This document shows positions 8,160 to 15,902 of a stretch of 28,625 bases of DNA, one piece after another; the stretch's first letter is position 1, and each line of letters opens with the position of its first letter. The stretch comes from Parvibaculum sp049671045 (GTDB lineage Bacteria; Pseudomonadota; Alphaproteobacteria; Parvibaculales; Parvibaculaceae). A model generated the notes under the pieces. It saw only the letters and a program-made list of their open reading frames with translations, ran no database searches and was not told where the DNA came from. The stretch covers positions 1 to 28,625 of the forward strand of contig NZ_JBATUH010000120.1 in assembly GCF_049671045.1 (NCBI RefSeq). The letters run 5' to 3'. The position numbers and the translations under genes were made by a program.

Positions 8160-10841
8160 TCAGGCCGCTTCCTCCGCCGACCCTGGCGTGTAGTTGAGGA
8201 TCGGCGCGAGCCAGCGTTCGCACTCGGAAAGCGTCATGCCCTTGCGCGCCGCATAGTCCTTCACCTGATCGCGCTCGATCCGGCCGACGCCGAAATATTC
8301 CGACTGCGGATGACTTATATATAGACCGCTGACGGCAGCCCCCGGCCACATGGCGAAGCTCTCGGTGAGCTTGATGCCCGCCTGCTTCTCCGCATCGAGC
8401 AGATCGAAGAGCGTGCGCTTTTCCGTGTGGTCGGGCTGGGCCGGATAGCCGGGCGCAGGGCGAATGCCCTGATACTTCTCGGCGATCAGCTCCTCGTTCG
8501 AGAGCCGCTCATCCTTCGCATAGCCCCAGAATTCGCGCCGCACCCGCTCATGCATATGCTCGGCGAACGCTTCCGCCAGACGATCGGCAAGGGCCTTCGA
8601 CAGGATCGCCTTGTAATCGTCGTTGGCGCTCTGGAAGCGGCTCGCCACCTCGTCTTCGCCATGCCCGGCGGTCACGGCGAAGCCGCCGACGTAATCGGCA
8701 ATGCCCGTTTCCTTCGGCGCGATGAAATCGGCGATGGCCATGTTCGGGCGATCGGAGTTGCGCCGCATCATCTGCTGGCGCAGCGTATGGAGCACGGTGA
8801 GACGCTCCTTGCGGCTGTCGTCTGTGTAAAGCTCGATATCGTCCCCGCCGATCTCGTTCGCCGGCCAGAAGCCGATGACCGCCGAGGCCCTGAGCCACTT
8901 TTCCTCGACCATCTGCTGGAGCATTTCGCGCGCATCGGCATAGAGGGTGCGCGCCGCCTCGCCCATCTTGTCGTCTTTCAGGATCTGCGGATATTGCCCC
9001 GCCAGCTCCCAGGTCGCGAAGAAGGGCGTCCAGTCGATATAGGGAACCAGGTTTTCGATCGGATAGTCGGTAAAGACCTTCGTGCCGAGGAAGCTCGGCC
9101 GCGTCGGCTTGTAATTCGTCCAGTCTATCTTCGTCCGGTTCTTACGCGCGGCGGTGAGCGTCTGGCGATCCTTGGCGCTGCGGGCATTCGCGTGGGCGGT
9201 CGCGAGCTTCGCATATTCGTCGCGCGTATCGGCGATGTACTTGTCCCTCGCTCCTTCCGAAACGAGGCTCGAGACGACGCCGACCGCCCGGCTCGCATCG
9301 GTGACATAAATCGCCTGACCGCGCTTGTAGTTGGGATGAACCTTGACGGCAGTGTGGATGCGGCTCGTCGTCGCCCCGCCGATGAGCAGCGGAATGTCGA
9401 AGCCCTCGCGCTCCATCTCGGCGGCGACATGGCACATCTCGTCGAGGCTCGGCGTGATGAGGCCCGAAAGCCCGATCACATCGACCTTTTCCTTGCGCGC
9501 CGTTTCGAGAATCGTCTGCGCCGGAACCATGACGCCGAGATCGATCACCTCGAAATTGTTGCACTGGAGCACGACGCTCACGATGTTCTTGCCAATATCG
9601 TGGACGTCGCCCTTGACGGTTGCCATGAGGATCCTGGCCGCGGCTTCCTTCTGCGTCGCGCCCGTGCGCCTCTTCTCCTCCTCCATGAAGGGGAGCAGAT
9701 AGGCGACCGCCTGCTTCATCACGCGCGCGGACTTCACGACCTGCGGCAGGAACATCTTGCCCGCGCCGAAGAGATCGCCGACGACGTTCATGCCGTCCAT
9801 CAGCGGACCCTCGATGACATCGAGCGGCCGCGCCGCTTCCTTCCGCGCGGCTTCGGTATCCTCCTCGATGAAGGCGTTGATACCCTTCACGAGCGCATGG
9901 GTGAGCCGCTCCTTCACGGGCAGTTCGCGCCAGGAGAGATCCTCCTCCTTCTTCTTGCCCGCATCGCCCTTGTAGCGCTCGGCGATCTCGAGCAGCCGCT
10001 CCGTCGCGTCCGGCCGGCGATTGAGGATCACATCCTCCACGCATTCGCGAAGTTCCGGCTCAATCTCGTCATAGATGGCGAGCTGCCCGGCATTGACGAT
10101 GCCCATGTCCATGCCCGCCTGAATGGCGTGATAGAGGAACACGGAATGCATCGCCTCGCGCACGCGCTCATTGCCGCGGAACGAGAACGAGACGTTGGAG
10201 ACGCCGCCCGACACATGCGCGTAAGGCAGGCATTGCCGGATGCGCTTCGTCGCCTCGATGAACTCGACGCCGTAATTGTTGTGCTCCTCGATGCCGGTCG
10301 CGACGGCAAAGATGTTCGGATCGAAGATGATATCTTCCGGCGGAAATCCCACCTTCTCGACAAGAAGATTGTAGGAGCGCTCGCAGATGGCGAATTTGCG
10401 CGCCGCCGTATCCGCCTGGCCTTCCTCGTCGAAGGCCATGACGACGGTGGCCGCGCCATAGCGGCGGATCTTTCGCGCCTGCTCGAGGAACTGCGCCTCG
10501 CCTTCCTTGAGGCTGATCGAATTCACGATCGCCTTGCCCTGCACGCATTTGAGTCCGGCTTCGATGATCTCCCATTTGGACGAGTCGATCATGATCGGCA
10601 CGCGGGCGATGTCGGGCTCGGCGGCGAGGAGGTTGAGGAACGTCACCATGGCCTGCTTGCTGTCGAGCATGCCCTCGTCCATGTTGACGTCGAGCACCTG
10701 TGCACCGTTCTCGACCTGCTGGCGCGCCACGGAAAGCGCTTCGTCGAAATTGCCCTCGACGATCAGTTTTCGGAAGCGCGCCGAGCCCGTGACGTTCGTC
10801 CGTTCGCCGATATTGATGAAATTCGCGGAGGCATTGGTCAT
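8160..10841 (-). CDS. metH: Cobalamin-dependent methionine synthase, folate/B12/activation part (split MetH)
   Basis: An 893-residue protein equal to MetH without its first domain. It transfers the methyl group of 5-methyl-THF through cobalamin to homocysteine held by the separate subunit. The pterin-binding domain is at about 8-270 (NIGERTNVTGSARF, MIDSSKWEIIEAGLKC). The cobalamin cap is at about 295-400. The B12 domain carries DVHDIG at 412-417, with His414 as the lower axial ligand, and later LSGLITPSLDEM and LIGGATTSR. The C-terminal SAM-binding reactivation domain includes RPAPGYPAQPDH. The ATG has an AGGAAG site about 9-10 nt upstream. It lies 60 nt behind the stop of the homocysteine-domain gene, in the same frame, so the pair equals one full MetH cut at a domain border. 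Confidence 0.95.
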   Translation of the reverse strand: MTNASANFINIGERTNVTGSARFRKLIVEGNFDEALSVARQQVENGAQVLDVNMDEGMLDSKQAMVTFLNLLAAEPDIARVPIMIDSSKWEIIEAGLKCVQGKAIVNSISLKEGEAQFLEQARKIRRYGAATVVMAFDEEGQADTAARKFAICERSYNLLVEKVGFPPEDIIFDPNIFAVATGIEEHNNYGVEFIEATKRIRQCLPYAHVSGGVSNVSFSFRGNERVREAMHSVFLYHAIQAGMDMGIVNAGQLAIYDEIEPELRECVEDVILNRRPDATERLLEIAERYKGDAGKKKEEDLSWRELPVKERLTHALVKGINAFIEEDTEAARKEAARPLDVIEGPLMDGMNVVGDLFGAGKMFLPQVVKSARVMKQAVAYLLPFMEEEKRRTGATQKEAAARILMATVKGDVHDIGKNIVSVVLQCNNFEVIDLGVMVPAQTILETARKEKVDVIGLSGLITPSLDEMCHVAAEMEREGFDIPLLIGGATTSRIHTAVKVHPNYKRGQAIYVTDASRAVGVVSSLVSEGARDKYIADTRDEYAKLATAHANARSAKDRQTLTAARKNRTKIDWTNYKPTRPSFLGTKVFTDYPIENLVPYIDWTPFFATWELAGQYPQILKDDKMGEAARTLYADAREMLQQMVEEKWLRASAVIGFWPANEIGGDDIELYTDDSRKERLTVLHTLRQQMMRRNSDRPNMAIADFIAPKETGIADYVGGFAVTAGHGEDEVASRFQSANDDYKAILSKALADRLAEAFAEHMHERVRREFWGYAKDERLSNEELIAEKYQGIRPAPGYPAQPDHTEKRTLFDLLDAEKQAGIKLTESFAMWPGAAVSGLYISHPQSEYFGVGRIERDQVKDYAARKGMTLSECERWLAPILNYTPGSAEEAA

Positions 10842-10901
10842 TTTACTTTTCTTCCTGCGCCTTGTTTCGTCTTGAGCGCATGCTGATGTTCGGCCGCCGC
10901 C

Positions 10902-11963
10902 TCACGGGGCGGTGAAGGCTTCGAGGCCCGAGAGGCGCAGACGCGGCTCGATATGGGGAAGCGGACGCGGCGACCTGCTCTTGACGGCCTCGGCTATCGC
11001 CTTGATATGGGCGGGCGTCGTGCCGCAGCATCCGCCGACGACATTGACAAGCCCCGAGGCGGCGAACTCGCCGACGAGCCGCGCCATGTGCTCCGGGCTC
11101 TCGTCATATTCTCCCATCTCGTTCGGAAGGCCCGCATTCGGATGCGCGCTGACATTGGTTTCGGCGATGCGCGACAGCGTGTCGATGTGCTGGCGCATCT
11201 CCTTGGCGCCGAGCGCGCAGTTGAGGCCGATCGAAAACGGCTTCGCATGCTGCACCGAATTCCAGAACGCCTCCGGCGTCTGGCCCGAAAGAAGCCGGCC
11301 CGACATGTCCGTGATCGTTCCGGAGATCATGATCGGCAGTTCGACCCCGAGTTCTTCGTAAACCTCGTCAATGGCGAAGAGAGCCGCCTTGGCGTTCAGC
11401 GTGTCGAAAACCGTCTCGACAAGGATCGTGTCCGCCCCGCCTTCGATGAGGCCGCGCGTGGCGCTTTTATAAGCCTCGCGCAGTTCGTCGAACGTCACGT
11501 TGCGAAAGCCCGGATCGTTCACCTTGGGCGAGATCGACGCCGTGCGGTTCGTCGGCCCGAGCACGCCCGCGACGAAGCAGACGCGGCCCGGCGTCTCGCT
11601 CTCCGCGATGTCGGCGGCCTCGCGCGCGATCCGCGCGCTCTCGACATTCATCTCATAGGCGACAGCCTCGAGCTTGTAGTCGGCCTGCGCGATTACGGTG
11701 GCGCTGAAGGTGTTCGTCTCGGCGAAATCCGCGCCTGCCCGGTAATAGGCGAGATGGATGTCGCGCAGAATGTCGGGCCTTGTCAGCGAAATGAGCTCAT
11801 TGTCGCCCTTGAGATCGACCGGATGATCCTTGAACCGCTCGCCGCGAAAATCGGCTTCCGTGAGCTTGTAGCCCTGGATCATCGTACCCATGGCTCCGTC
11901 GAGCACGAGGACGCGCTCCTTGACGAGTTCCTTGAGCTTCGCGATGCGTTCGTCTCTGGTCAT
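10902..11963 (-). CDS. Methionine synthase homocysteine-binding domain, separate subunit (split MetH)
   Basis: A 353-residue homocysteine S-methyltransferase domain, the N-terminal module of MetH as its own protein. The zinc ligands that activate homocysteine are present: Cys249 (GLNCALGAKEM) and Cys312-Cys313 (VVGGCCGTTPAHI). LVLDGAMGTMIQ and ETNTFSATVIAQADY are further hallmarks. It ends at LRLSGLEAFTAP, exactly where full-length MetH passes from domain 1 to the pterin domain. The ATG at 11963 has AGGA 6 nt upstream. Expected to work with the downstream gene product, which brings folate and cobalamin. It lies 14 nt after metF and is evidently part of the same operon. Split MetH is known in some alphaproteobacteria, so the split need not be damage. 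Confidence 0.93.
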   Translation of the reverse strand: MTRDERIAKLKELVKERVLVLDGAMGTMIQGYKLTEADFRGERFKDHPVDLKGDNELISLTRPDILRDIHLAYYRAGADFAETNTFSATVIAQADYKLEAVAYEMNVESARIAREAADIAESETPGRVCFVAGVLGPTNRTASISPKVNDPGFRNVTFDELREAYKSATRGLIEGGADTILVETVFDTLNAKAALFAIDEVYEELGVELPIMISGTITDMSGRLLSGQTPEAFWNSVQHAKPFSIGLNCALGAKEMRQHIDTLSRIAETNVSAHPNAGLPNEMGEYDESPEHMARLVGEFAASGLVNVVGGCCGTTPAHIKAIAEAVKSRSPRPLPHIEPRLRLSGLEAFTAP

Positions 11964-11977
11964 GATGATCCTTTCTC

Positions 11978-12871
11978 TCACTGCGCGGGAACGGGCACAT
12001 GCTCGGGCCGAAGCCCGATCACATGGCAGATCGCGAAAGTGAGATCGGCCTGATTGAGTGTATAGAAATGGATGCGATCGAATCCATAGGCGCGCAGGCG
12101 GTTCACCTGCTCGGCGGCGACATAGGCCGCGATCAGCTTGCGCGTTTCGAGATCGTCGTCGAGCCCGATGTAATAGTCGGCGAGCCATTTGGGGATGCTC
12201 GCCCCGCAGCGTTCGGCCATCCGCTTCGTGCCCCTGAAATTCGTCGTCGGCATGATGCCCGGAACGATCGGCACGGTGATGCCCGCGCGCCGCACGCGCT
12301 CCAGAAAGCGCGCATGGCATTCCGTGTCGAATGCGAATTGCGTGATTGCGCGCGTGGCGCCGGCCGCCACCTTTCTTTTCAGCAGTTCGATGTCGGCCTC
12401 GATGGAGGCGGATTCGGGATGGCCTTCCGGATAGGCGCTGACGCTGACCTCGAAGTCGGCGATCTTCCTGATGCCCTCGATCAGTTCCGGCGTCGACTGG
12501 TAGCCCTGCGGATGCGGATGATAGGGCGCTCCGAGTTCCGGCATGTCGCCGCGCAGCGCCACGATGTGGCGCACGCCCGCCTCCCAATAGCTGCGGATGA
12601 CCTCGTTCACCTCCTCGCGGCTCGCGCCGACACAGGTGAGATGCGCGGCCGGCGTGAGCGCCGTTTCCTGCACGATCCGCTTCACCGTCGCATGCGTGCG
12701 CTCGCGCGTCGATCCGCCCGCGCCATAGGTCACGGAAACGAATTCCGGCCGGAGCGACTCGAGCCGCCGGATCGAGCGCCACAGCGTCTCTTCCATTTCC
12801 GGTGTCCTCGGCGGAAAGAATTCGAAGGAGACGCGCGTCGCCTGCGCCTTGTTCATGGGCTCTCCGCTCAT
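11978..12871 (-). CDS. metF: Methylenetetrahydrofolate reductase
   Basis: A 297-residue FAD-dependent TIM-barrel enzyme that reduces 5,10-methylene-THF to 5-methyl-THF, the methyl donor for MetH. Family marks are VSFEFFPPRTPEMEETL at the N-terminus (the catalytic Glu region), FVSVTYGAGGSTRERT at about 44-60, HLTCVGAS, and HIVALRGDMP. The length matches bacterial MetF. The start codon overlaps the stop of the regulator gene in ATGA (12871-12868), with a GAGGGAG ribosome-binding site about 8 nt before it; a second ATG five codons later (12856) is also possible. The order regulator-metF-metH places the whole methyl branch of methionine synthesis in one transcript. Confidence 0.95.
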   Translation of the reverse strand: MSGEPMNKAQATRVSFEFFPPRTPEMEETLWRSIRRLESLRPEFVSVTYGAGGSTRERTHATVKRIVQETALTPAAHLTCVGASREEVNEVIRSYWEAGVRHIVALRGDMPELGAPYHPHPQGYQSTPELIEGIRKIADFEVSVSAYPEGHPESASIEADIELLKRKVAAGATRAITQFAFDTECHARFLERVRRAGITVPIVPGIMPTTNFRGTKRMAERCGASIPKWLADYYIGLDDDLETRKLIAAYVAAEQVNRLRAYGFDRIHFYTLNQADLTFAICHVIGLRPEHVPVPAQ

Positions 12872-13875
12872 CCTTCGACTCCCTCGAGTTCGCTTCCACG
12901 CTCCGCGCGGCCTGCCGCATGCGCAAGCGCGGCGCGCGGCTTGTCGGCGGCATAGATCACAACCGTCAGCTTCGCCTCGTCCCCGCCCTCGGGCGGCAGA
13001 CGGCGAAGCTCCCTGAGTTCAAGCCCGGCCTGATCGAGCCAGCTCCTGACTTCCTCTTCCGAGAAGCCGAGGCGGCGATGCGCCTGTTCGTCCCGGAGAA
13101 AATCGAGGTCATGCGGCGCGAAATCGGCAATGAGAAGCCGCCCGCCGGTCTTGAGGACGCGCGCGGCCTCGCCGACGGCCGCCGCCGGATCGTCCAGATA
13201 ATGCAGCACCTGGTGCAGCGTTACGAGATCGGCCATTTCGTCCTGAAGTGGCAGATCATAGAGATCGCCCTGCCGGACCGAGCAGCTTTCGACGCCCGAC
13301 TGTTCGAGATAGGCGCGCGCAAAGGCAAGCATTTCCGGGCTGAGGTCGATGCCGATCGCCGTTTCCGCCCGCGCGCCGATGAGTTCGAGAATGCGTCCCG
13401 TGCCGGTGCCGAGATCGACGAGCGTCCCGATCCGCTGGCGCGCGCCGAGATCGAGCAGCGCCTCCTCGACCTTCGCTTCCGGCACATAGAGCGAGCGGAT
13501 GCGGCGCCATTGCTCGGCGTTGGCGCGGAAGAATTCGGAGGCGCGTTCCGCGCGGGCCGCGCGCACGGCCTCCAGCCGCTCCAGATCGCGCGCGATGGTG
13601 GGATCGCCCGCCGGGATGAGGCCGGTCAGCAGGGCCGCGAGCCTCGCACCGGCGCCCTGCTGGGCACGCCTGTAGAAAACCCAGCTTCCCTCGCGGAAGC
13701 GGTCGAGCAACCCCGCCTCGCACATGAGCTTCAGATGGCGGCTGACCCGGGGCTGGCTCTGACGGAGGATCTGGGTGAGCTCGGTTACGGTGAGTTCACT
13801 CTTCATCAGGATGGCAAGCAGCCTGAGGCGCGTTGGCTCGCCCGCCGCTCTCAGCCCTGTCAACAGCTCTTCCAT
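12868..13875 (-). CDS. sahR: ArsR-type regulator fused to SAM-dependent methyltransferase domain (SahR-like)
   Basis: A 335-residue two-domain protein. Residues 1-75 form an ArsR winged helix (EPTRLRLLAILMKSELTVTEL, recognition helix SQPRVSRHLKLM). No cysteine pair typical of metal sensing is visible. Residues 140-320 form a class I methyltransferase fold, with motif I VDLGTGTGR at about 153-161 and acidic IGIDLSPEML. This architecture beside metF and metH is that of SahR, a described S-adenosylhomocysteine-responsive repressor of methionine-cycle genes in Proteobacteria. The identification is by architecture and context. It is the first gene of the operon, overlaps metF by 4 nt, and has a perfect inverted repeat in its promoter, so autorepression is likely. 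It could instead be a real methyltransferase with an HTH domain. Confidence 0.85.
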   Translation of the reverse strand: MEELLTGLRAAGEPTRLRLLAILMKSELTVTELTQILRQSQPRVSRHLKLMCEAGLLDRFREGSWVFYRRAQQGAGARLAALLTGLIPAGDPTIARDLERLEAVRAARAERASEFFRANAEQWRRIRSLYVPEAKVEEALLDLGARQRIGTLVDLGTGTGRILELIGARAETAIGIDLSPEMLAFARAYLEQSGVESCSVRQGDLYDLPLQDEMADLVTLHQVLHYLDDPAAAVGEAARVLKTGGRLLIADFAPHDLDFLRDEQAHRRLGFSEEEVRSWLDQAGLELRELRRLPPEGGDEAKLTVVIYAADKPRAALAHAAGRAERGSELEGVEG

Positions 13876-13900
13876 TCCCGCTCACCAGATTTCCGCTTCG

Positions 13901-13929
13901 ATCAAACATAAACATATCTTTATGTTCAA
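13901..13929 (-). promoter_or_regulatory. sahR-metF-metH promoter with candidate SahR operator in the spacer
   Basis: On the minus strand TTGAAC (13929-13924) and TTTGAT (13906-13901) are 17 nt apart. The spacer and box edges contain a perfect inverted repeat: arms AACATAAA (13905-13912) and TTTATGTT (13919-13926) around 6 nt. The repeat ends 30 bp upstream of the regulator's ATG. A repressor bound here would block RNA polymerase directly. The assignment as a SahR site is inference. Confidence 0.65.
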
Positions 13930-14155
13930 ATTCAAGCAGATTCTAGCCGTTTCGCTGCAGCAATCGGGCAACACCCGAGCCACATCGGCATAGCAGAGCC
14001 GCCCGCTCCGCTGGTTAACGGCGGGGGGCTGTGATACCAACTTGTCGCTTGAGCCCGCTGGCTTGACGGCAGGGAATGCGCCACATTCTGGCGGCATTTA
14101 CCGCCTATTAAGCAAGTTGACGAATTCTGGATGCGGCGCTCACGGCAGGAACTGG

Positions 14156-14184
14156 GGCTCCGACGGGAATTCCCGATCGGAGCC
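14156..14184. repeat. Long imperfect hairpin upstream of mlaA
   Basis: Arms GGCTCCGA (14156-14163) and TCGGAGCC (14177-14184) enclose a 12-bp palindrome CGGGAATTCCCG (14164-14175) and one unpaired A. The gene-free stretch 13876-14253 otherwise holds only the sahR promoter and a small GGCGG/CCGCC repeat near 14087-14103. The hairpin may be an mlaA leader structure or the end of an unannotated short RNA. Confidence 0.5.
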
Positions 14185-14253
14185 TTGTATTGCGAGGCGG
14201 GCGCCTTGGTCCGGACCGGTTCACGGTCATGGCGGCGCTGGGTGTGGGGAACG

Positions 14254-15075
14254 ATGGATTTACTGGCCAGGACAGCGAATTTCGGGGCACGCGCAGCCTG
14301 CATTGCACTCATGATCACGCTTGCGGCCTGTGCCACTCGCCCCGATCCGTCGAACAAGGCGGCCGTTCAGGCCTATGAAGAGGCGAACGATCCGGTCGAG
14401 CCACTGAACCGCTATTTCTTCGAGCTCAACCGCTTCTTCGACATCATCCTGCTGAAGCCCGTCGCGACATGGTATCAGGGCGTCGTTCCCGACCCGGCGC
14501 GCAACAGCATCCGGCATTTCCTCGACAATCTGGCCGCTCCCACCGTCCTTGCCAACGATGCGCTGCAGGGCGAGTGGTCGCGCGCCGGCACCACGGCCTC
14601 GCGCTTCGGCATCAATACGACGGTCGGCGTCCTCGGCCTCTTCGATCCGGCAACCGGCTGGGGCTACCCTCAGCACAGGGAGGATTTCGGCCAGACGCTC
14701 GCGACCTGGGACACGCCTGAAGGCCCCTACATCTTCCTGCCGGTGCTGGGCCCCTCGCCGCCTCGCGATCTCGCCGGCTTCGCCGTCGATGAGCTTTTCT
14801 TCGATCCGCTCACCTATATCTACTGGGGTGGTCCGTACACGGTTCCCGTCACGCGCTTCGTCGTGAACGGCATCGACGTGCGCTCGCGGAACCTCGCGAC
14901 GCTGGACCAGATCGAGCGGACATCCGTCGATTACTACGCAACCGTGCGCAGCCTCTATCGACAGACCCGCGCCAACGAGATTGCGAACGGCAAGACAAAT
15001 ACGCAGAACCTGCCGGATATCGACAATCTGAATTTCGACACAAACGAACCCCAGACTATCGCTCCCGAGAAGTAG
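14254..15075 (+). CDS. mlaA: MlaA (VacJ) outer-membrane lipoprotein
   Basis: A 273-residue MlaA/VacJ lipoprotein, the outer-membrane part of the Mla pathway that removes misplaced phospholipids from the outer leaflet. A short signal sequence ends in the lipobox LAAC with Cys26. The family core follows: NDPVEPLNRYFFELNRFFD, PDPARNSIRHFLDNL, GLFDPATGWGYPQHREDFGQTLATW and GPYIFLPVLGPSPPRDLAG. The frame is open back to 14131, but the ATG at 14254, preceded by GGGGA, gives a proper lipoprotein signal. mlaC follows after 71 nt on the same strand. The inner-membrane Mla ABC genes are not in this window. Confidence 0.93.
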   Translation: MDLLARTANFGARAACIALMITLAACATRPDPSNKAAVQAYEEANDPVEPLNRYFFELNRFFDIILLKPVATWYQGVVPDPARNSIRHFLDNLAAPTVLANDALQGEWSRAGTTASRFGINTTVGVLGLFDPATGWGYPQHREDFGQTLATWDTPEGPYIFLPVLGPSPPRDLAGFAVDELFFDPLTYIYWGGPYTVPVTRFVVNGIDVRSRNLATLDQIERTSVDYYATVRSLYRQTRANEIANGKTNTQNLPDIDNLNFDTNEPQTIAPEK

Positions 15076-15146
15076 GAGCGACAGTTTCGGTTCCCTCCGA
15101 AGCCATGATCGGCCGCTTCGACGTGTACGTCTGAAGGAGACAGGCA

Positions 15147-15830
15147 ATGATTACGCTCAAGTTCATGCGTCCCGCCCTCGCACCGCTTGCGCTCGCGCTC
15201 GCCCTTCTCGGCGCGGTCGCGATGTCAGGCACGCCCGCAAGGGCCGCGAGTGCCGATCCGGCGGCCGAGGCATGGGTTTCGGACATCTCCGCGAAGGCGA
15301 TCCAGATCATCAGCGACAAGAGCCTCGACAAGGCGGCGCGCGAAGCCGCCTTCAACAAGCTCCTGACCGAGAATGCGGACATGCAGAAGATCGCCGCCTT
15401 CTGCCTCGGACAGTTCCTCCGCATGCCGACGGCCGAGCAGCGCGACGAGTACCTCAAGCTCTTCGACAATTTCGTCGTGAAGGTCTATGTGACGCGCCTC
15501 TCCGACTATCATGACGAGAAGCTGGCGGTGACCGGCTCGCAGCTCAAGGGCACGAACCAGGCTATCGTCCAGAGCCAGATCAATTTCACGAACGGACGCC
15601 AGCCCGTCGAAGTCACCTGGTGGCTCCTGAAGAAGGACAATGGCTACAAGATCTTCGACGTCAACGTCGTCGGCGTGTGGCTGGCCCAGGAGCAGCGCTC
15701 AGCCTTCACCTCGGTGATCAACAATCACAATGGCGACTTCAACGCCCTGCTCGACCACCTGCGCCACCAGATCGCAGATGCCGATGCAGGCAAGCTCCCG
15801 ACCACAGGCTCGGCAAGCACCGCGCCCTGA
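15147..15830 (+). CDS. mlaC: MlaC/Ttg2D periplasmic phospholipid-binding protein
   Basis: A 227-residue periplasmic protein of the MlaC (Ttg2D) family, which carries phospholipid between MlaA at the outer membrane and the inner-membrane Mla ABC complex. A clear Sec signal peptide (hydrophobic run at about 10-26) has a probable cut after Ala33 (PARA/AS). The mature part shows the family pattern: AAFCLGQFLRMPTAEQRDEYLKLFDNFV, then VTWWLLKKDNGYKIFDVNVVGVWLAQEQRSAFTSVI. The ribosome-binding site AAGGAGA (15134-15140) lies 6 nt before the ATG. In some bacteria the hopanoid-linked HpnM belongs to the same family; the mlaA neighbour favours MlaC. A strong hairpin follows the stop. Confidence 0.92.
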   Translation: MITLKFMRPALAPLALALALLGAVAMSGTPARAASADPAAEAWVSDISAKAIQIISDKSLDKAAREAAFNKLLTENADMQKIAAFCLGQFLRMPTAEQRDEYLKLFDNFVVKVYVTRLSDYHDEKLAVTGSQLKGTNQAIVQSQINFTNGRQPVEVTWWLLKKDNGYKIFDVNVVGVWLAQEQRSAFTSVINNHNGDFNALLDHLRHQIADADAGKLPTTGSASTAP

Positions 15831-15850
15831 GACGCCTTCCATCGAATTGA

Positions 15851-15881
15851 GAACGCCCCCGGACAAAATCCGGGGGCGTTC
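15851..15881. terminator. Strong hairpin terminator between mlaC and the aminotransferase
   Basis: GAACGCCCCCGGA (15851-15863) and TCCGGGGGCGTTC (15869-15881) form a perfect 13-bp stem with a CAAAA loop. It lies 20 bp after the mlaC stop and 21 bp after the convergent aminotransferase stop, so it can serve both. T-runs after the stem are weak on both strands. Confidence 0.8.
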
Positions 15882-15902
15882 GCATTTCGAGGCTCCGGCC
15901 GT

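Noticed and set aside
8427..10886. Very long plus-strand open frame antisense to metH (about 819 codons)
   Set aside because: It mirrors metH in a GC-rich genome, its residue content is Arg/His/Asp-rich without any recognisable domain, and metH has full domain and motif support on the other strand.
10902..12953. A single 683-codon gene covering metF and the MetH homocysteine domain
   Set aside because: The upstream part is an out-of-frame reading of metF. The real MetH domain starts at ATG 11963 with its own AGGA site.
13876..14000. SAM or SAH riboswitch upstream of the methionine operon
   Set aside because: The leader between the predicted transcript start and the ATG is only about 25 nt, too short for a known SAM or SAH aptamer; the palindrome and SahR-like gene explain control better.
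14131..14253. N-terminal extension of MlaA
   Set aside because: It would bury the signal sequence and lipobox behind about 41 Arg-rich residues; the ATG at 14254 gives a normal lipoprotein.
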